A stretch of 64,000 nucleotides of DNA from Shimia sp049116215 (GCF_049116215.1 NZ_JAGDZB010000004.1:205083-269082), one strand, 5' to 3'; positions 43,614-52,031 are shown, counted from the stretch's first letter. The notes: generated by a model from the sequence alone, not told the origin. Translations and numbers: made by a program.

Positions 43614-44159
43614 TTACTTAGGCAGCGGGCCGATCAGCATAATCATTTGACGGCCTTCCATCTTGGGCATGTTTTCAACTTTGCCCATTTCTTTGGTGTC
43701 CGCTGCCACACGTTCAAGAAGCTCGCGGCCCAAGTTTTGGTGCGCCATTTCGCGTCCACGGAAGCGCAAGGTCACTTTGACTTTGTCGCCATTCTCCAGG
43801 AACTTGTACACGTTGCGCATTTTGACTTCGTAGTCATGCGTGTCCGTGTTGGGGCGGAACTTGACCTCTTTGATCTCGATGGTCTTTTGCTTTTTGCGCG
43901 CTTCGGATTCACGTTTCTGCTGTTCATATTTGAACTTGCCGAAATCCATGATCTTACACACAGGTGGGTTTGCGTTTGGAGAAATCTCAACAAGATCCAA
44001 ACCTGCCTCGTCAGCCATTACCATGGCCCGCGATGGGGTCACGACTCCGACGTTTTCGCCGTCTGCGCCAATCAAGCGGATTTCGGTAGCGCGGATGCGT
44101 CCGTTGACGCGAGGTCCGGTGTCACGCTGAGGCGGTGCGTTATGAGGTCTGCGGGCTAT
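43614..44159 (-). CDS. infC: Translation initiation factor IF-3 with AUA start codon
   Basis: 181 residues. The conserved IF-3 body includes ADEAGLDLVEISPNANPPVC, KIMDFGKFKYEQQKRES, KVTLRFRGREMAHQNLGREL. Upstream of the first annotated-type start (TTG 44075) the frame continues as ARRPHNAPPQRDTGPRVNGR, the normal alphaproteobacterial IF-3 N-terminus. The only possible initiator is ATA at 44157-44159: an in-frame TGA lies five codons upstream and only AGG, AAG, AAA and ACC lie between. AAGGAAG is a good ribosome-binding site. A rare start allows IF-3 autoregulation, as with AUU in Escherichia coli. Confidence 0.93.
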   Translation of the reverse strand: MARRPHNAPPQRDTGPRVNGRIRATEIRLIGADGENVGVVTPSRAMVMADEAGLDLVEISPNANPPVCKIMDFGKFKYEQQKRESEARKKQKTIEIKEVKFRPNTDTHDYEVKMRNVYKFLENGDKVKVTLRFRGREMAHQNLGRELLERVAADTKEMGKVENMPKMEGRQMIMLIGPLPK

Positions 44160-44354
44160 GGTTTTCTTCCTTCAATGGTGAATGCCTTTGGGCGCCTAAT
44201 TTATTCGTCCTTTTCCGACGATACAACCGCCGAATCTAGGGCGATGATGCAAATCTGGCAGGTTTCCCCCTTGAGAGTGGGCGCTGAGCGGCAGAAATAG
44301 AGAAGGCGAAGGGCCCGAGCTGTTCGGGTGGGAGAGTTTGAGGTGGAGAATTCC
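44160..44354. other. Divergent region between infC and the helical membrane protein gene
   Basis: 195 bp, probably containing promoters for both. The AAGGAAG site for infC is at its left edge. No other structure seen. Confidence 0.35.
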
Positions 44355-45023
44355 ATGAAGAATCTGATTTTTGTAGTGATTGCAGGTGCCATTGCGGTGG
44401 TGGCCTATTTTGTATTGGGGCAAGGCGGCAAAGATGCTGTGACTGAAGCGCCGGTTGTTGAGACTTCGCCAGCAGTTGAAGCTGTTGAAGAGGCGAAGCA
44501 GGCCGCCGAAGAAGCTGTAGAAGAGGCAACCGATAGTGCTGCAGCGGCGGCAGAAGCTGTTCAGGATGCAGCGGAAGACGCTGTTGAAGCGGCAACAGAC
44601 CAAGTTGAAGCTGCCGCTGAAGAAGCTGAGGCTGCTGTAACCGAGGCTGTGGAGGCTGCGACAGACGCGGCGGCGGATACTGCCGCTGCAGCAACAGAAG
44701 CTGCTGAAGAAGCCGTGACAGCTGTAACAGACACAGCCACTGGGGCCACAGACGCGGCAACCGACGCCGCTGCTGACGCGACTGCGGCGGTAACTGAAAC
44801 CGCTGAGCAAGCGACCGACGCCGCGACCACAAGTATGGCGGACTTGGCCAGCGTGTTTACGGCTGACGGTTTTGATATGGCGAAAGTGTCCGAGGTGATC
44901 GACGGATCGTCGCTGGGTGTGATTGAGAAAACCACGCTCAAAACTGCCATCGAAAGCGCCACCAACAACCCAGAAATGCTGACACAGGCATTGGACGCAG
45001 CAAAGCAAGCACTCGGTATGTAA
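44355..45023 (+). CDS. Alanine/glutamate-rich helical repeat membrane-anchored protein
   Basis: 222 residues. An N-terminal membrane helix (NLIFVVIAGAIAVVAYFVLG) precedes about 130 residues of Ala/Glu/Thr/Asp repeats (EEAKQAAEEAVEEATDSAAA style), strongly helical and apolipoprotein- or LEA-like. The final 55 residues form a separate domain (LASVFTADGFDMAKVSEVID; NPEMLTQALDAAKQALGM). Function unknown; may span or organise the periplasm. The repeats leave long open frames on the opposite strand, which are not genes. ATG 44355 is the start at the membrane helix. Confidence 0.78.
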   Translation: MKNLIFVVIAGAIAVVAYFVLGQGGKDAVTEAPVVETSPAVEAVEEAKQAAEEAVEEATDSAAAAAEAVQDAAEDAVEAATDQVEAAAEEAEAAVTEAVEAATDAAADTAAAATEAAEEAVTAVTDTATGATDAATDAAADATAAVTETAEQATDAATTSMADLASVFTADGFDMAKVSEVIDGSSLGVIEKTTLKTAIESATNNPEMLTQALDAAKQALGM

Positions 45024-45046
45024 GCTGAATCTAAGGCTAAAACGCA

Positions 45047-45081
45047 AAACGCCCCAACTTTGATTGGGGCGTTTTCTTTTT
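45047..45081 (+). terminator. Intrinsic terminator of the helical protein gene
   Basis: AAACGCCCCAA-ctttga-TTGGGGCGTTT stem followed by TCTTTTT; 23 bp after the stop. Confidence 0.85.
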
Positions 45082-45098
45082 GGGGGATTGTTTGGGCT

Positions 45099-45947
45099 TT
45101 AGTCCAAGAAAGCTTTCTCAACCACATACTGTGCAGGCTTTGAGTTGGCACCTTCTTCCAGACCAGCTTCCTCCAGCATATCTTTGAGCTCTAGGTTGAA
45201 CGCCATGTTGCCACAGATCATGGCGCGGTCGCTTTCTGGGTTGAGCGGCTCAACATCCAGATCAGTATAGGCTTCGCCAGACCGGATCAGGTCGGTGATG
45301 CGGCCCATCTTGGCGCTCTCTTCACGGGTGGTGGTCGGGTAGTATTTGATCTTCTTCCAGAAGCCATCGCCGATCACTTCATTGAGAAGCTCGTCATCTT
45401 TGAGGGCCTCGATCAGGTCGCGGCCATAGGTCAGCTCACCCGCTTCACGGCATGTGTGGGTGATGATGACTTCGTCATAATCCTGATAGGTTTGCGGTTC
45501 ACGCAGCAGGGAGGCAAACGGGGCAAAGCCAGTGCCGGTGGCAAAGAACCAGATGCGCTTGCCCGGGATCAGGGCGTCATGCACCAATGTGCCTACTGGC
45601 TTGGGACGCAGGATCACCTCGTCCCCCGGCTGAATGTGCTGCAATTTGGACGTCAGTGGGCCGTCTTGTACCTTGATGGAGTAAAACTCCATCTCTTCGT
45701 CCCAGCTTGGCGACGCAATGGAGTAGGCGCGCAGGAGTGGTTTTTGCTTGCCGGTCTTGGGGTTCACATCACCCATCAGGCCAATCATCACAAACTCACC
45801 GGAACGGAACCGCAGCGAGGCGGGACGGGTGCATTTGAAGGAAAACAAACGGTCGGTGTAGTGCTTCACTTCGGTGACGGTCTGGGCGTCAGGAAGGGCG
45901 GGCACTTTTTGGGCGGTGGATTCGGTCACGGGTTTTTGCTCGGTCAT
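45099..45947 (-). CDS. fpr: Ferredoxin/flavodoxin--NADP reductase
   Basis: 282 residues. FAD contact LLRAYSIASPSWDEEMEFYS, NADP loop ATGTGFAPFASLLREPQTYQ, and the C-terminal AMICGNMAFNLELKDMLEEA. Longer than typical enteric Fpr and like the alphaproteobacterial type. ATG 45947; an upstream in-frame start at 45980 is not supported. Supplies or receives electrons for ferredoxin and could serve the adjacent assimilatory sulfite reductase. Confidence 0.94.
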   Translation of the reverse strand: MTEQKPVTESTAQKVPALPDAQTVTEVKHYTDRLFSFKCTRPASLRFRSGEFVMIGLMGDVNPKTGKQKPLLRAYSIASPSWDEEMEFYSIKVQDGPLTSKLQHIQPGDEVILRPKPVGTLVHDALIPGKRIWFFATGTGFAPFASLLREPQTYQDYDEVIITHTCREAGELTYGRDLIEALKDDELLNEVIGDGFWKKIKYYPTTTREESAKMGRITDLIRSGEAYTDLDVEPLNPESDRAMICGNMAFNLELKDMLEEAGLEEGANSKPAQYVVEKAFLD

Positions 45948-46013
45948 ATCAAATACTGGGCGGGACTGCCCGCTCCTCATGTAACATCTCTGGTGAGGTT
46001 TTGAAGGGATAGC

Positions 46014-46057
46014 AGCGATGCGGCTTTGACATAACGCAAGCTCGCATCGCTTTTTTG
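46014..46057 (+). terminator. Strong intrinsic terminator on the plus strand with no known plus-strand gene
   Basis: AGCGATGCG-GCTT ... AAGC-CGCATCGCT forms a 13-bp stem with one bulge and an 11-nt loop, followed by TTTTTT on the plus strand. Both flanking genes (fpr and the DUF934 gene) are on the minus strand, where this structure has the A-run first and so is not a standard terminator. Confidence 0.55.
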
Positions 46058-46064
46058 CTATGTG

Positions 46065-46472
46065 TTAGCCGCGCATGCGCGCTTGGTAGTTGTTGGCTTG
46101 CCAGTCGGAGCGGAATTTCCATTCCCCTTCTGGTTGGCGGGTGGCGAGCTCTTCGGAGATCTCCACTTCGTCAAAACCACAGCGGCGCGCCATGGCGTAT
46201 TGGTCGGAAATCACGTGGCCTTTGGCGCGCAGGCGGCCTTTGAAGCCAGCCAAACGCAGTTGACGCGCGATGGTGAAGCCACGGCCGTCAGCAAAGCTGG
46301 GGAAGTCAACGCGGACCATCTCCACTCCTGCCAGCTGTGCAATGACTTCTGCTGGATCGGCAGAGGAAGGCACATCAAGAGCGGCAACGTCATTGGCCGC
46401 TTCGTCCAAAGGCACAAAGCCCAAAGTCCAGTTGTCGGCGGTAAAGCCACTGTCCGTCACAATCACAGTCAT
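46065..46472 (-). CDS. DUF934 family protein of the sulfate-assimilation operon
   Basis: 135 residues with VEMVRVDFPSFADGRGFTIA and RLRAKGHVISDQYAMARRCG, the DUF934 pattern. Found in cysI/cysH operons; function in sulfite reduction is assumed but not shown. Overlaps the cysH stop by 4 bp, last gene of the operon. Confidence 0.87.
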   Translation of the reverse strand: MTVIVTDSGFTADNWTLGFVPLDEAANDVAALDVPSSADPAEVIAQLAGVEMVRVDFPSFADGRGFTIARQLRLAGFKGRLRAKGHVISDQYAMARRCGFDEVEISEELATRQPEGEWKFRSDWQANNYQARMRG

Positions 46473-47266
46473 ACCTTTTCTCCTGCTCGCACCATTTTGC
46501 CGTCCACAAAATGGATGCCACATTCGTCTTTGTCCTGACCACGCCACCGACCGGAGCGCGGGTCTTCGCCTTCCGCAACCTTGGATGTGCAAGGGGCACA
46601 GCCAATCGACGGGTAGCCCTGTGCCACAAGCGGGTGGCGGGGTAGGCGGTTTTCTTCCATATACGCCCGCACGTCTTCTGGCGCCCAATGGGCCAGCGGG
46701 TTCACTTTGATGCGGCCGGTGAAGTCTTCAACTTCAAAGAAATCCAAGGCCGCGCGCGTGCCGGATTGGAACCGCTTACGGCCGGTGATCCAGCCGTCAT
46801 AGCCGCGCAGCGCCTTTTGCAACGGTCGTGTCTTGCGCAGGGAGCAGCAGGCATCGGTGTCAAACTGATGCAGCGTGCCGTCCGGGTCTTCCGCCGCCAA
46901 GGTGGCGTCACTTGCACGGATGACCTGGACATTGTCCAGATGCAGACGTTCCGCCACCTCTTGCTGATACACAAGCGTCTCCGTGAACAACATTTCGGTG
47001 TCGACAAAGATCACCGGAATGTTGCGATCCACAACCGCGGCCATATGCAGAAGCACAACAGACTCAGCACCAAACGAAGACACCAAGGCAAGTTTGCCAG
47101 CCTGCGGGTCTTTCAGCGCGGCCTCCATGACCGAGGTCGCAGAGTGATGCCGATAGCGGGCGTTGAGCACGTCCACCTTGGCCTGCAACGGGTCCTGCCG
47201 CTCTGACGTGGGCGAAATCGCCGACGTCAGAGGGGAGGTCAAAGGGGTGATGCCATTATGCTGCAT
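46469..47266 (-). CDS. cysH: Assimilatory adenylyl-sulfate (APS) reductase
   Basis: 265 residues. VSSFGAESVVLLHMAAVV is the nucleotide loop. The paired cysteines DACCSLRKTRPL and IGCAPCTSKVAEGEDPRSGR form the [4Fe-4S] cluster that marks the APS-using (thioredoxin-dependent) bacterial type, rather than PAPS reductase of enterobacteria; ECGIH holds the catalytic Cys. ATG 47266 overlaps the cysI stop by 11 bp. Confidence 0.92.
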   Translation of the reverse strand: MQHNGITPLTSPLTSAISPTSERQDPLQAKVDVLNARYRHHSATSVMEAALKDPQAGKLALVSSFGAESVVLLHMAAVVDRNIPVIFVDTEMLFTETLVYQQEVAERLHLDNVQVIRASDATLAAEDPDGTLHQFDTDACCSLRKTRPLQKALRGYDGWITGRKRFQSGTRAALDFFEVEDFTGRIKVNPLAHWAPEDVRAYMEENRLPRHPLVAQGYPSIGCAPCTSKVAEGEDPRSGRWRGQDKDECGIHFVDGKMVRAGEKV

Positions 47267-48923
47267 TGGCCTGAGTCTCTGGATAGAGATGTGCCTTGAA
47301 TGGCGCGAGGCCAAGGCGACGGTAGGCCTCGAGGAAGGTTTCTTCTGGTCCCTCGCGCAGCTCCAGATAGCCTTTCACAAGACGTTCGATGGCAGGCACA
47401 ATCTCATCATAGGCAAAGCCTGGGCCAGCGCGCTGACCAATTTCTGCGTTCCATGTGGCGTCGCCACCGAGGGTGATCTGGTAGTTCTCAACGCCAGCGC
47501 GATCAAGACCAAGGATGCCGATGTGGCCTACATGGTGGTGCCCACAGGCGTTGATGCAGCCAGAGATTTTGATCTGAAGGTGACCGATGTCGTGCTCGAG
47601 CTTCAGCTCGTCAAAGCGGGTTGCGATCTGCTGCGCCACCGGAATGGAACGGGCCGTCGCCAAGGCGCAGTAGTCCATGCCCGGGCAGGCGATGATGTCG
47701 CTCACGAGGCCAATGTTGGCGGTGTGCAAGTCTGCTTCCCGCAGGGCGGCATAGACCGCTGGCAAGTCGGACTTGTGCACATGCGGCAGGATCACGTTTT
47801 GCTCGTGGCTGATGCGCAGCTCATCGTGACCATACTGACGCGCGATCTCTGCGAGTGCGCGCATTTGGCCTGCGGTGGCATCGCCCGGCGTGTCGCCGTG
47901 CTTTTTGATCGAAACCGTAACAACCGAATACCCCGGCGCGCGGTGCGTTGTCAGGTTGGTATCAACCCAGCTGCGAAACAGGGGATTGGCATCGTAGGCA
48001 CTGTCAAACTCGACGGTGGGCGCGTTGCGGAATGCCGGAGGTGCAAAGTGGGCTTTGATGTCCTCAAACAGGTCTTGATCCACGCCAGAGAAAGTTGGGC
48101 GTACGGTTGCGTAGCGCTCCTCCACTTTTGCGCGGAACTCTTCAAGACCAGTTTCATGCACGGTGATTTTGATGCGCGCTTTGTATTTGTTGTCGCGGCG
48201 CCCAATTTGGTTCCAGACCGAAACGGTGCTCTCGATATACGGCAGCAGGTCTTCGCGCGGCAGGAAGTCATTGAGCACCTTACCCACCATTGGCGTGCGG
48301 CCAAGGCCACCACCAACAAGGATTTGGTAGCCAATCTCACCCGCGTCGTTTTGAACGATGCGCACAGCCAGGTCGTGGGCTTTCAGAACAGCCCGGTCCT
48401 GCGCCCCTGCGCTCACAGCGATTTTGAATTTACGGCCCATGAATTGGAATTCCGGGTGGTCGGTGGACCACTGCCGGATCAATTCAGCCACCGGACGGGG
48501 GTCTTCCAACTCGTCAGCGGCAGCGCCAGCAAAGTGGTCCGCAGTCACGTTGCGAATGGTGTTGCCGGAAGTTTGGATGGCGTGCATGCCAACTTCGCCC
48601 AACGCGTCGAGCATATCCGGCACATCCGTCAGCTTGGGCCAGTTGTATTGAATGTTCTGGCGTGTGGTGAAGTGGCCATAGCCTTTGTCCCACTTCTCTG
48701 CCAGCAGCGCGAGCGTGTCCATCTGAGCCGAGCTCAGCGTGCCATAAGGAATGGCAACCCGCAGCATATAGGCGTGCAATTGCAGGTACAGGCCGTTCAT
48801 CAGGCGGAGAGGGCGGAATTCTTCTTCGGTCAGATTGCCAGCGACGCGGCGTTCTACCTGTGCACGGAACTGACGATTGCGCTCGGCCAGAAAGGCTTTG
48901 TCAAAGTCGTTGTAGTGATACAT
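47256..48923 (-). CDS. cysI: Siroheme-dependent nitrite/sulfite reductase
   Basis: 555 residues, two ferredoxin-like halves. Cluster motif IIACPGMDYCALATARSIPV plus ISGCINACGHHHVGHIGILG supply the four cysteines for siroheme-[4Fe-4S]. Context (cysH, DUF934, DUF2849) indicates sulfite rather than nitrite as substrate. 35 bp after DUF2849. Confidence 0.92.
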   Translation of the reverse strand: MYHYNDFDKAFLAERNRQFRAQVERRVAGNLTEEEFRPLRLMNGLYLQLHAYMLRVAIPYGTLSSAQMDTLALLAEKWDKGYGHFTTRQNIQYNWPKLTDVPDMLDALGEVGMHAIQTSGNTIRNVTADHFAGAAADELEDPRPVAELIRQWSTDHPEFQFMGRKFKIAVSAGAQDRAVLKAHDLAVRIVQNDAGEIGYQILVGGGLGRTPMVGKVLNDFLPREDLLPYIESTVSVWNQIGRRDNKYKARIKITVHETGLEEFRAKVEERYATVRPTFSGVDQDLFEDIKAHFAPPAFRNAPTVEFDSAYDANPLFRSWVDTNLTTHRAPGYSVVTVSIKKHGDTPGDATAGQMRALAEIARQYGHDELRISHEQNVILPHVHKSDLPAVYAALREADLHTANIGLVSDIIACPGMDYCALATARSIPVAQQIATRFDELKLEHDIGHLQIKISGCINACGHHHVGHIGILGLDRAGVENYQITLGGDATWNAEIGQRAGPGFAYDEIVPAIERLVKGYLELREGPEETFLEAYRRLGLAPFKAHLYPETQANAA

Positions 48924-48958
48924 GGGTGGACCCTTTTGTTTGCTGCAGGAGAGGCCGA

Positions 48959-49282
48959 TCAGGCGGCCTGACCATCCTGTTGCTTGCTGTCTGCTTGTTT
49001 GCCGTGGAAATAGTTCGACGGCCCGGTGCGGCGGAATTCTTCCCGAAAGTGGGTTGGCTCCAAGCCATTTTCGCCCTCTGCGGTGTCCGCCAGGTAAGCG
49101 CCAACAACCTGGTCAACTTGCTGTTCTGCGTCCAGCAAACGCACCTGTGCGTGGGCTTCATCCGTGAGATACTCTGCGCAGGCCAGATCACGGGTCCAAG
49201 TGTCGTCTTTGGTGAAATAAATCACGTCGCCTTCGATCAGGGCGTTGGCGGTGATGACTTTGGGTGTGAATGCGCGTGGCAT
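48959..49282 (-). CDS. DUF2849 domain protein
   Basis: 107 residues. MPRAFTPKVITANALIEGDV and VIYFTKDDTWTRDLACAEYL are the DUF2849 blocks, a small family found beside cysI in alphaproteobacteria. Function unknown. Start ATG 49282; the longer frame to 49798 overlaps the divergent regulator and is rejected. First gene of the cys operon. Confidence 0.86.
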   Translation of the reverse strand: MPRAFTPKVITANALIEGDVIYFTKDDTWTRDLACAEYLTDEAHAQVRLLDAEQQVDQVVGAYLADTAEGENGLEPTHFREEFRRTGPSNYFHGKQADSKQQDGQAA

Positions 49283-49336
49283 AAGGTTCTCCCGGGGTTT
49301 GACTTCAGAAGCAATATAGGAAATTGTTCCCCTTAA

Positions 49337-49353
49337 CCGCCAGATGCTGGCGG
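49337..49353. promoter_or_regulatory. Inverted repeat between cys operon and Lrp-type regulator
   Basis: CCGCCAG-ATG-CTGGCGG, 7-bp perfect arms with 3-bp spacer, midway between the divergent start codons. Candidate operator for the neighbouring Lrp-type protein or another cys regulator. Confidence 0.45.
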
Positions 49354-49423
49354 AAATAGAAACATGTGTTCTGGTGTGTTTGGGGAAATACGCCGATGTT
49401 CCGCAAAGTGCAGGGGAAATGGG

Positions 49424-49885
49424 ATGGCGTTGCGTATCGACGATATGGATAAGAAAATTCTCGGGGAGTTGCAACGCGATGCGGCGCAATCCTTGGATGA
49501 AATTGCCAAACGTGTCGGCTCTTCCAAGACGCCGGTGTGGAATCGCATTCGCAAGCTCAAAGAGGCCGGGGTGATCCGGCAGCAGACGGTTTTGCTCGAT
49601 GCGGAAGCGCTTGGTTTTGAGGCTTGTTTCTTTGTTCTGATCCGTACCAGCGAGCATGAGGCGGACTGGCAGCAGAAGTTCCTGAAAGCCCTGCGCGAGC
49701 GCCCTGAGGTTTTGGAGGCGCATCGGCTGGCAGGGGACATAGACTACATTCTGAAAGTTCAGGTGCAGAATGCGCGCGCCTATGACACGTTTTATCAAGC
49801 TTTGATTTCAGAGGTGAAGGTGCACAATGTTACCGCCTTGTTATCTATGGAAGAAATCAAGTCTACCAGCATGCTGCCGCTCTGA
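49424..49885 (+). CDS. Lrp/AsnC family transcriptional regulator
   Basis: 153 residues. N-terminal HTH (DMDKKILGELQRDAAQSLDE, VGSSKTPVWNRIRKLKEAGV) and a RAM ligand domain (HRLAGDIDYILKVQVQNARA). ATG 49424 with AGGGGAAA upstream. Divergent from the cys operon, so it likely controls sulfur assimilation in response to an amino acid such as cysteine; this is inferred from position. Confidence 0.9.
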   Translation: MALRIDDMDKKILGELQRDAAQSLDEIAKRVGSSKTPVWNRIRKLKEAGVIRQQTVLLDAEALGFEACFFVLIRTSEHEADWQQKFLKALRERPEVLEAHRLAGDIDYILKVQVQNARAYDTFYQALISEVKVHNVTALLSMEEIKSTSMLPL

Positions 49886-50108
49886 GCGTTAAGCTTTGGT
49901 CGACGGGCTGTTTGCGGCAAAAATCACGTCGGTATCACGTCGGTATCGCGGCTGTTTTGCAGAGGTGCGTTTTGGGGGGCGGGAGGTTAATGGGTGTTTC
50001 TAGCTTGGGTAGTTGCGCGAGGTATTGCACTGTAGAGCCAAGCGAAATTTCGCCCGCCAATTCGTGTTTGGTCAAATGAGATTGGGTTGATGCATTTGGA
50101 GTCATTTT
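49886..50108 (+). promoter_or_regulatory. Upstream region of the DUF3604 gene
   Basis: 223 bp. It contains 11-bp tandem repeats ATCACGTCGGT at 49923-49944 followed by a partial copy, the palindrome GCGAAATTTCGC at 50042-50053, and TTTGGAG as ribosome-binding site. More A/T-rich than flanking DNA. Confidence 0.45.
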
Positions 50109-52013
50109 ATGAGAGTTACTGTTCCCTTTGTTTGTTTTGGATTTGTGGTTTCAGCCGCCTATGGGCAGGACGCCCCAAATTCTGCGCCGGATCCATCGAC
50201 CGAATACTCTCCATACCTGGCTGACAGCTATCCAAACCTAGTCCTATTTGGAGACACGCACCTTCACACAGCTTATTCTGCGGATGCGGGGTTGGTTGGC
50301 GCGACGCTAACACCTGACGATGCCTATCGGTTTGCTAAGGGTGAAAAGGTGGTGTCGTCAATGGGCGTTCCGGCGAGATTGCAGCGCCCCCTAGATTGGC
50401 TTGTGGTGACCGATCACGCCGAGAACTTGGGGTTGCCAATAGCCTTGGAAGAAGACAGCCCCCTATTAAAAGAGAGCTCTTGGGGGCAGAAAATTAGCCA
50501 GATCTACGCGCCGCGAACAGTGGAGTCTGCGCAAAAGTCGTATGACACATGGATGACCGACGGGCTAAACGTCGTGACGGATCCGCTGGGTGATGTCGCT
50601 TTTGCGGACGTGATGTGGCCACGGGTCACTGAAGCTGCAGAGCGCCATAATGCCCCAGGTGCGTTCACGGCACTCATTGGTTACGAATGGACCTCAGGAC
50701 CCAATGGCAACAACCTGCACCGTAACGTGGTATTCCGAGATGGGAAGGAACGCGCAGACCTGGTTTTGCCTTTCAGTGCCTACGATTCCGAGGACCCGGA
50801 AGCTCTGTGGGATTGGATGGAGGCCTATGAAACAAACACCGGCGGCAATGTTTTGGCAATCCCACACAATGGTAACTTGTCCAATGGTTTGATGTTTGAC
50901 GATGTGACACTTCAAGGGGAGCCGATCGGGGCGGATTATGCGGCGCGCCGAGCAAGATGGGAGCCGGTTTACGAGATCACGCAGATTAAGGGTGATGGCG
51001 AGACACATCCGATGCTGTCTCCAAACGACGAGTTTGCGGACTACGGCACATGGGACAAAGGTAGCTTTGGGCCGGAACCGAAAACGCCCGAAATGCTGCC
51101 ACGAGAATATGCGCGGGAGGCTTGGAAGCGTGGAATGGCCTATGAGGCGACACTTGGGGTCAACCCATTCCAGTTTGGCGTACTGGGATCTACAGACTCG
51201 CACACCGCACTGTCTTCTGCGCAGGAAGATAACTTCTTTGGAAAGGTTGCTGTTGTCGAGCCAACCGCGGACCCCATTAGGCTTGAAGAGCGTATCACGG
51301 GGCGTTTTACGCCAAACGATTCAGCGGATGATCTGTTGCACGCCGACGGGCTTGCCGCAGGGTTGGCTGCTGTATGGGCCGGAGAGAACACGCGCGAAGC
51401 GATTTGGGATGCGCTGAAACGCAAGGAGGTTTACGCGACAACTGGGACGCGAATTCGCGTAAGGGTTTTTGCGGGGTGTGAATTTGAGGAAAGTGATCTC
51501 GTGAGGTCCGACTTTGACAGTTACGGTTATAATAATGGGGTACCAATGGGAGGGAACCTGGACGCATGTTCAGGAGATGGTGTGCCGACCGTGATGATAC
51601 GAGCTCTGCGTGATCCTGACGGGGCTAATCTAGATCGGGTACAGGTGGTGAAAGGCTGGCGCGAAGCAAACGGTACATTGCGAGAGCGCGTCTTTGACGT
51701 CGCGTGGTCCGACAATCGGGTTCCGGGTGAGGATGGTAAATTACCGCCAGTGGAGAACACGGTTGATCCGGAAACCGCTACATGGCGAAATGATATCGGT
51801 GCGGCTGTGCTTGCGGGCTTCTGGCGTGATCCCGAATTCTCTCAAGATCAAAGTGCATTCTATTATGCGCGGGTAATTGAAATTCCAACGCCTCGGTGGA
51901 CGACTTACGATCGATTGGTGTTTGGCGCGATTGTTCCGGACTGGATAGAGGACAGCCATCAAGAGCGGGCCTATACGTCTCCAATCTGGTACTCTCCATT
52001 AAAACGAAAATAA
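50109..52013 (+). CDS. Exported DUF3604 family protein (PHP-like)
   Basis: 634 residues. Sec signal peptide ending at SAAYGQDAP. LVLFGDTHLHTAYSADAGLV carries the HxH metal motif, with VVTDHAENLGLPIAL, FTALIGYEWTSGPNGNNLHR and VLGSTDSHTALSSAQEDNFF as further ligand blocks, resembling PHP-type phosphoesterases. DUF3604 enzymes have no agreed substrate. Base use is more A/T-rich than neighbours, suggesting acquisition. Convergent with the MFS gene (18 bp). Confidence 0.87.
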   Translation: MRVTVPFVCFGFVVSAAYGQDAPNSAPDPSTEYSPYLADSYPNLVLFGDTHLHTAYSADAGLVGATLTPDDAYRFAKGEKVVSSMGVPARLQRPLDWLVVTDHAENLGLPIALEEDSPLLKESSWGQKISQIYAPRTVESAQKSYDTWMTDGLNVVTDPLGDVAFADVMWPRVTEAAERHNAPGAFTALIGYEWTSGPNGNNLHRNVVFRDGKERADLVLPFSAYDSEDPEALWDWMEAYETNTGGNVLAIPHNGNLSNGLMFDDVTLQGEPIGADYAARRARWEPVYEITQIKGDGETHPMLSPNDEFADYGTWDKGSFGPEPKTPEMLPREYAREAWKRGMAYEATLGVNPFQFGVLGSTDSHTALSSAQEDNFFGKVAVVEPTADPIRLEERITGRFTPNDSADDLLHADGLAAGLAAVWAGENTREAIWDALKRKEVYATTGTRIRVRVFAGCEFEESDLVRSDFDSYGYNNGVPMGGNLDACSGDGVPTVMIRALRDPDGANLDRVQVVKGWREANGTLRERVFDVAWSDNRVPGEDGKLPPVENTVDPETATWRNDIGAAVLAGFWRDPEFSQDQSAFYYARVIEIPTPRWTTYDRLVFGAIVPDWIEDSHQERAYTSPIWYSPLKRK

Positions 52014-52031
52014 GGTGAGTGGCGGCGACAA

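Noticed and set aside
44196..45151. Minus-strand frames opposite the alanine-rich protein
   Set aside because: Ser/Cys- or Leu/Gln-rich low-complexity translations of the reverse of GCx/GAx repeats; the plus strand has a membrane helix, a ribosome-binding site and a terminator.
47163..48971. 602-residue plus-strand frame opposite cysI
   Set aside because: Shadow of cysI; no recognisable motif and no ribosome-binding site.
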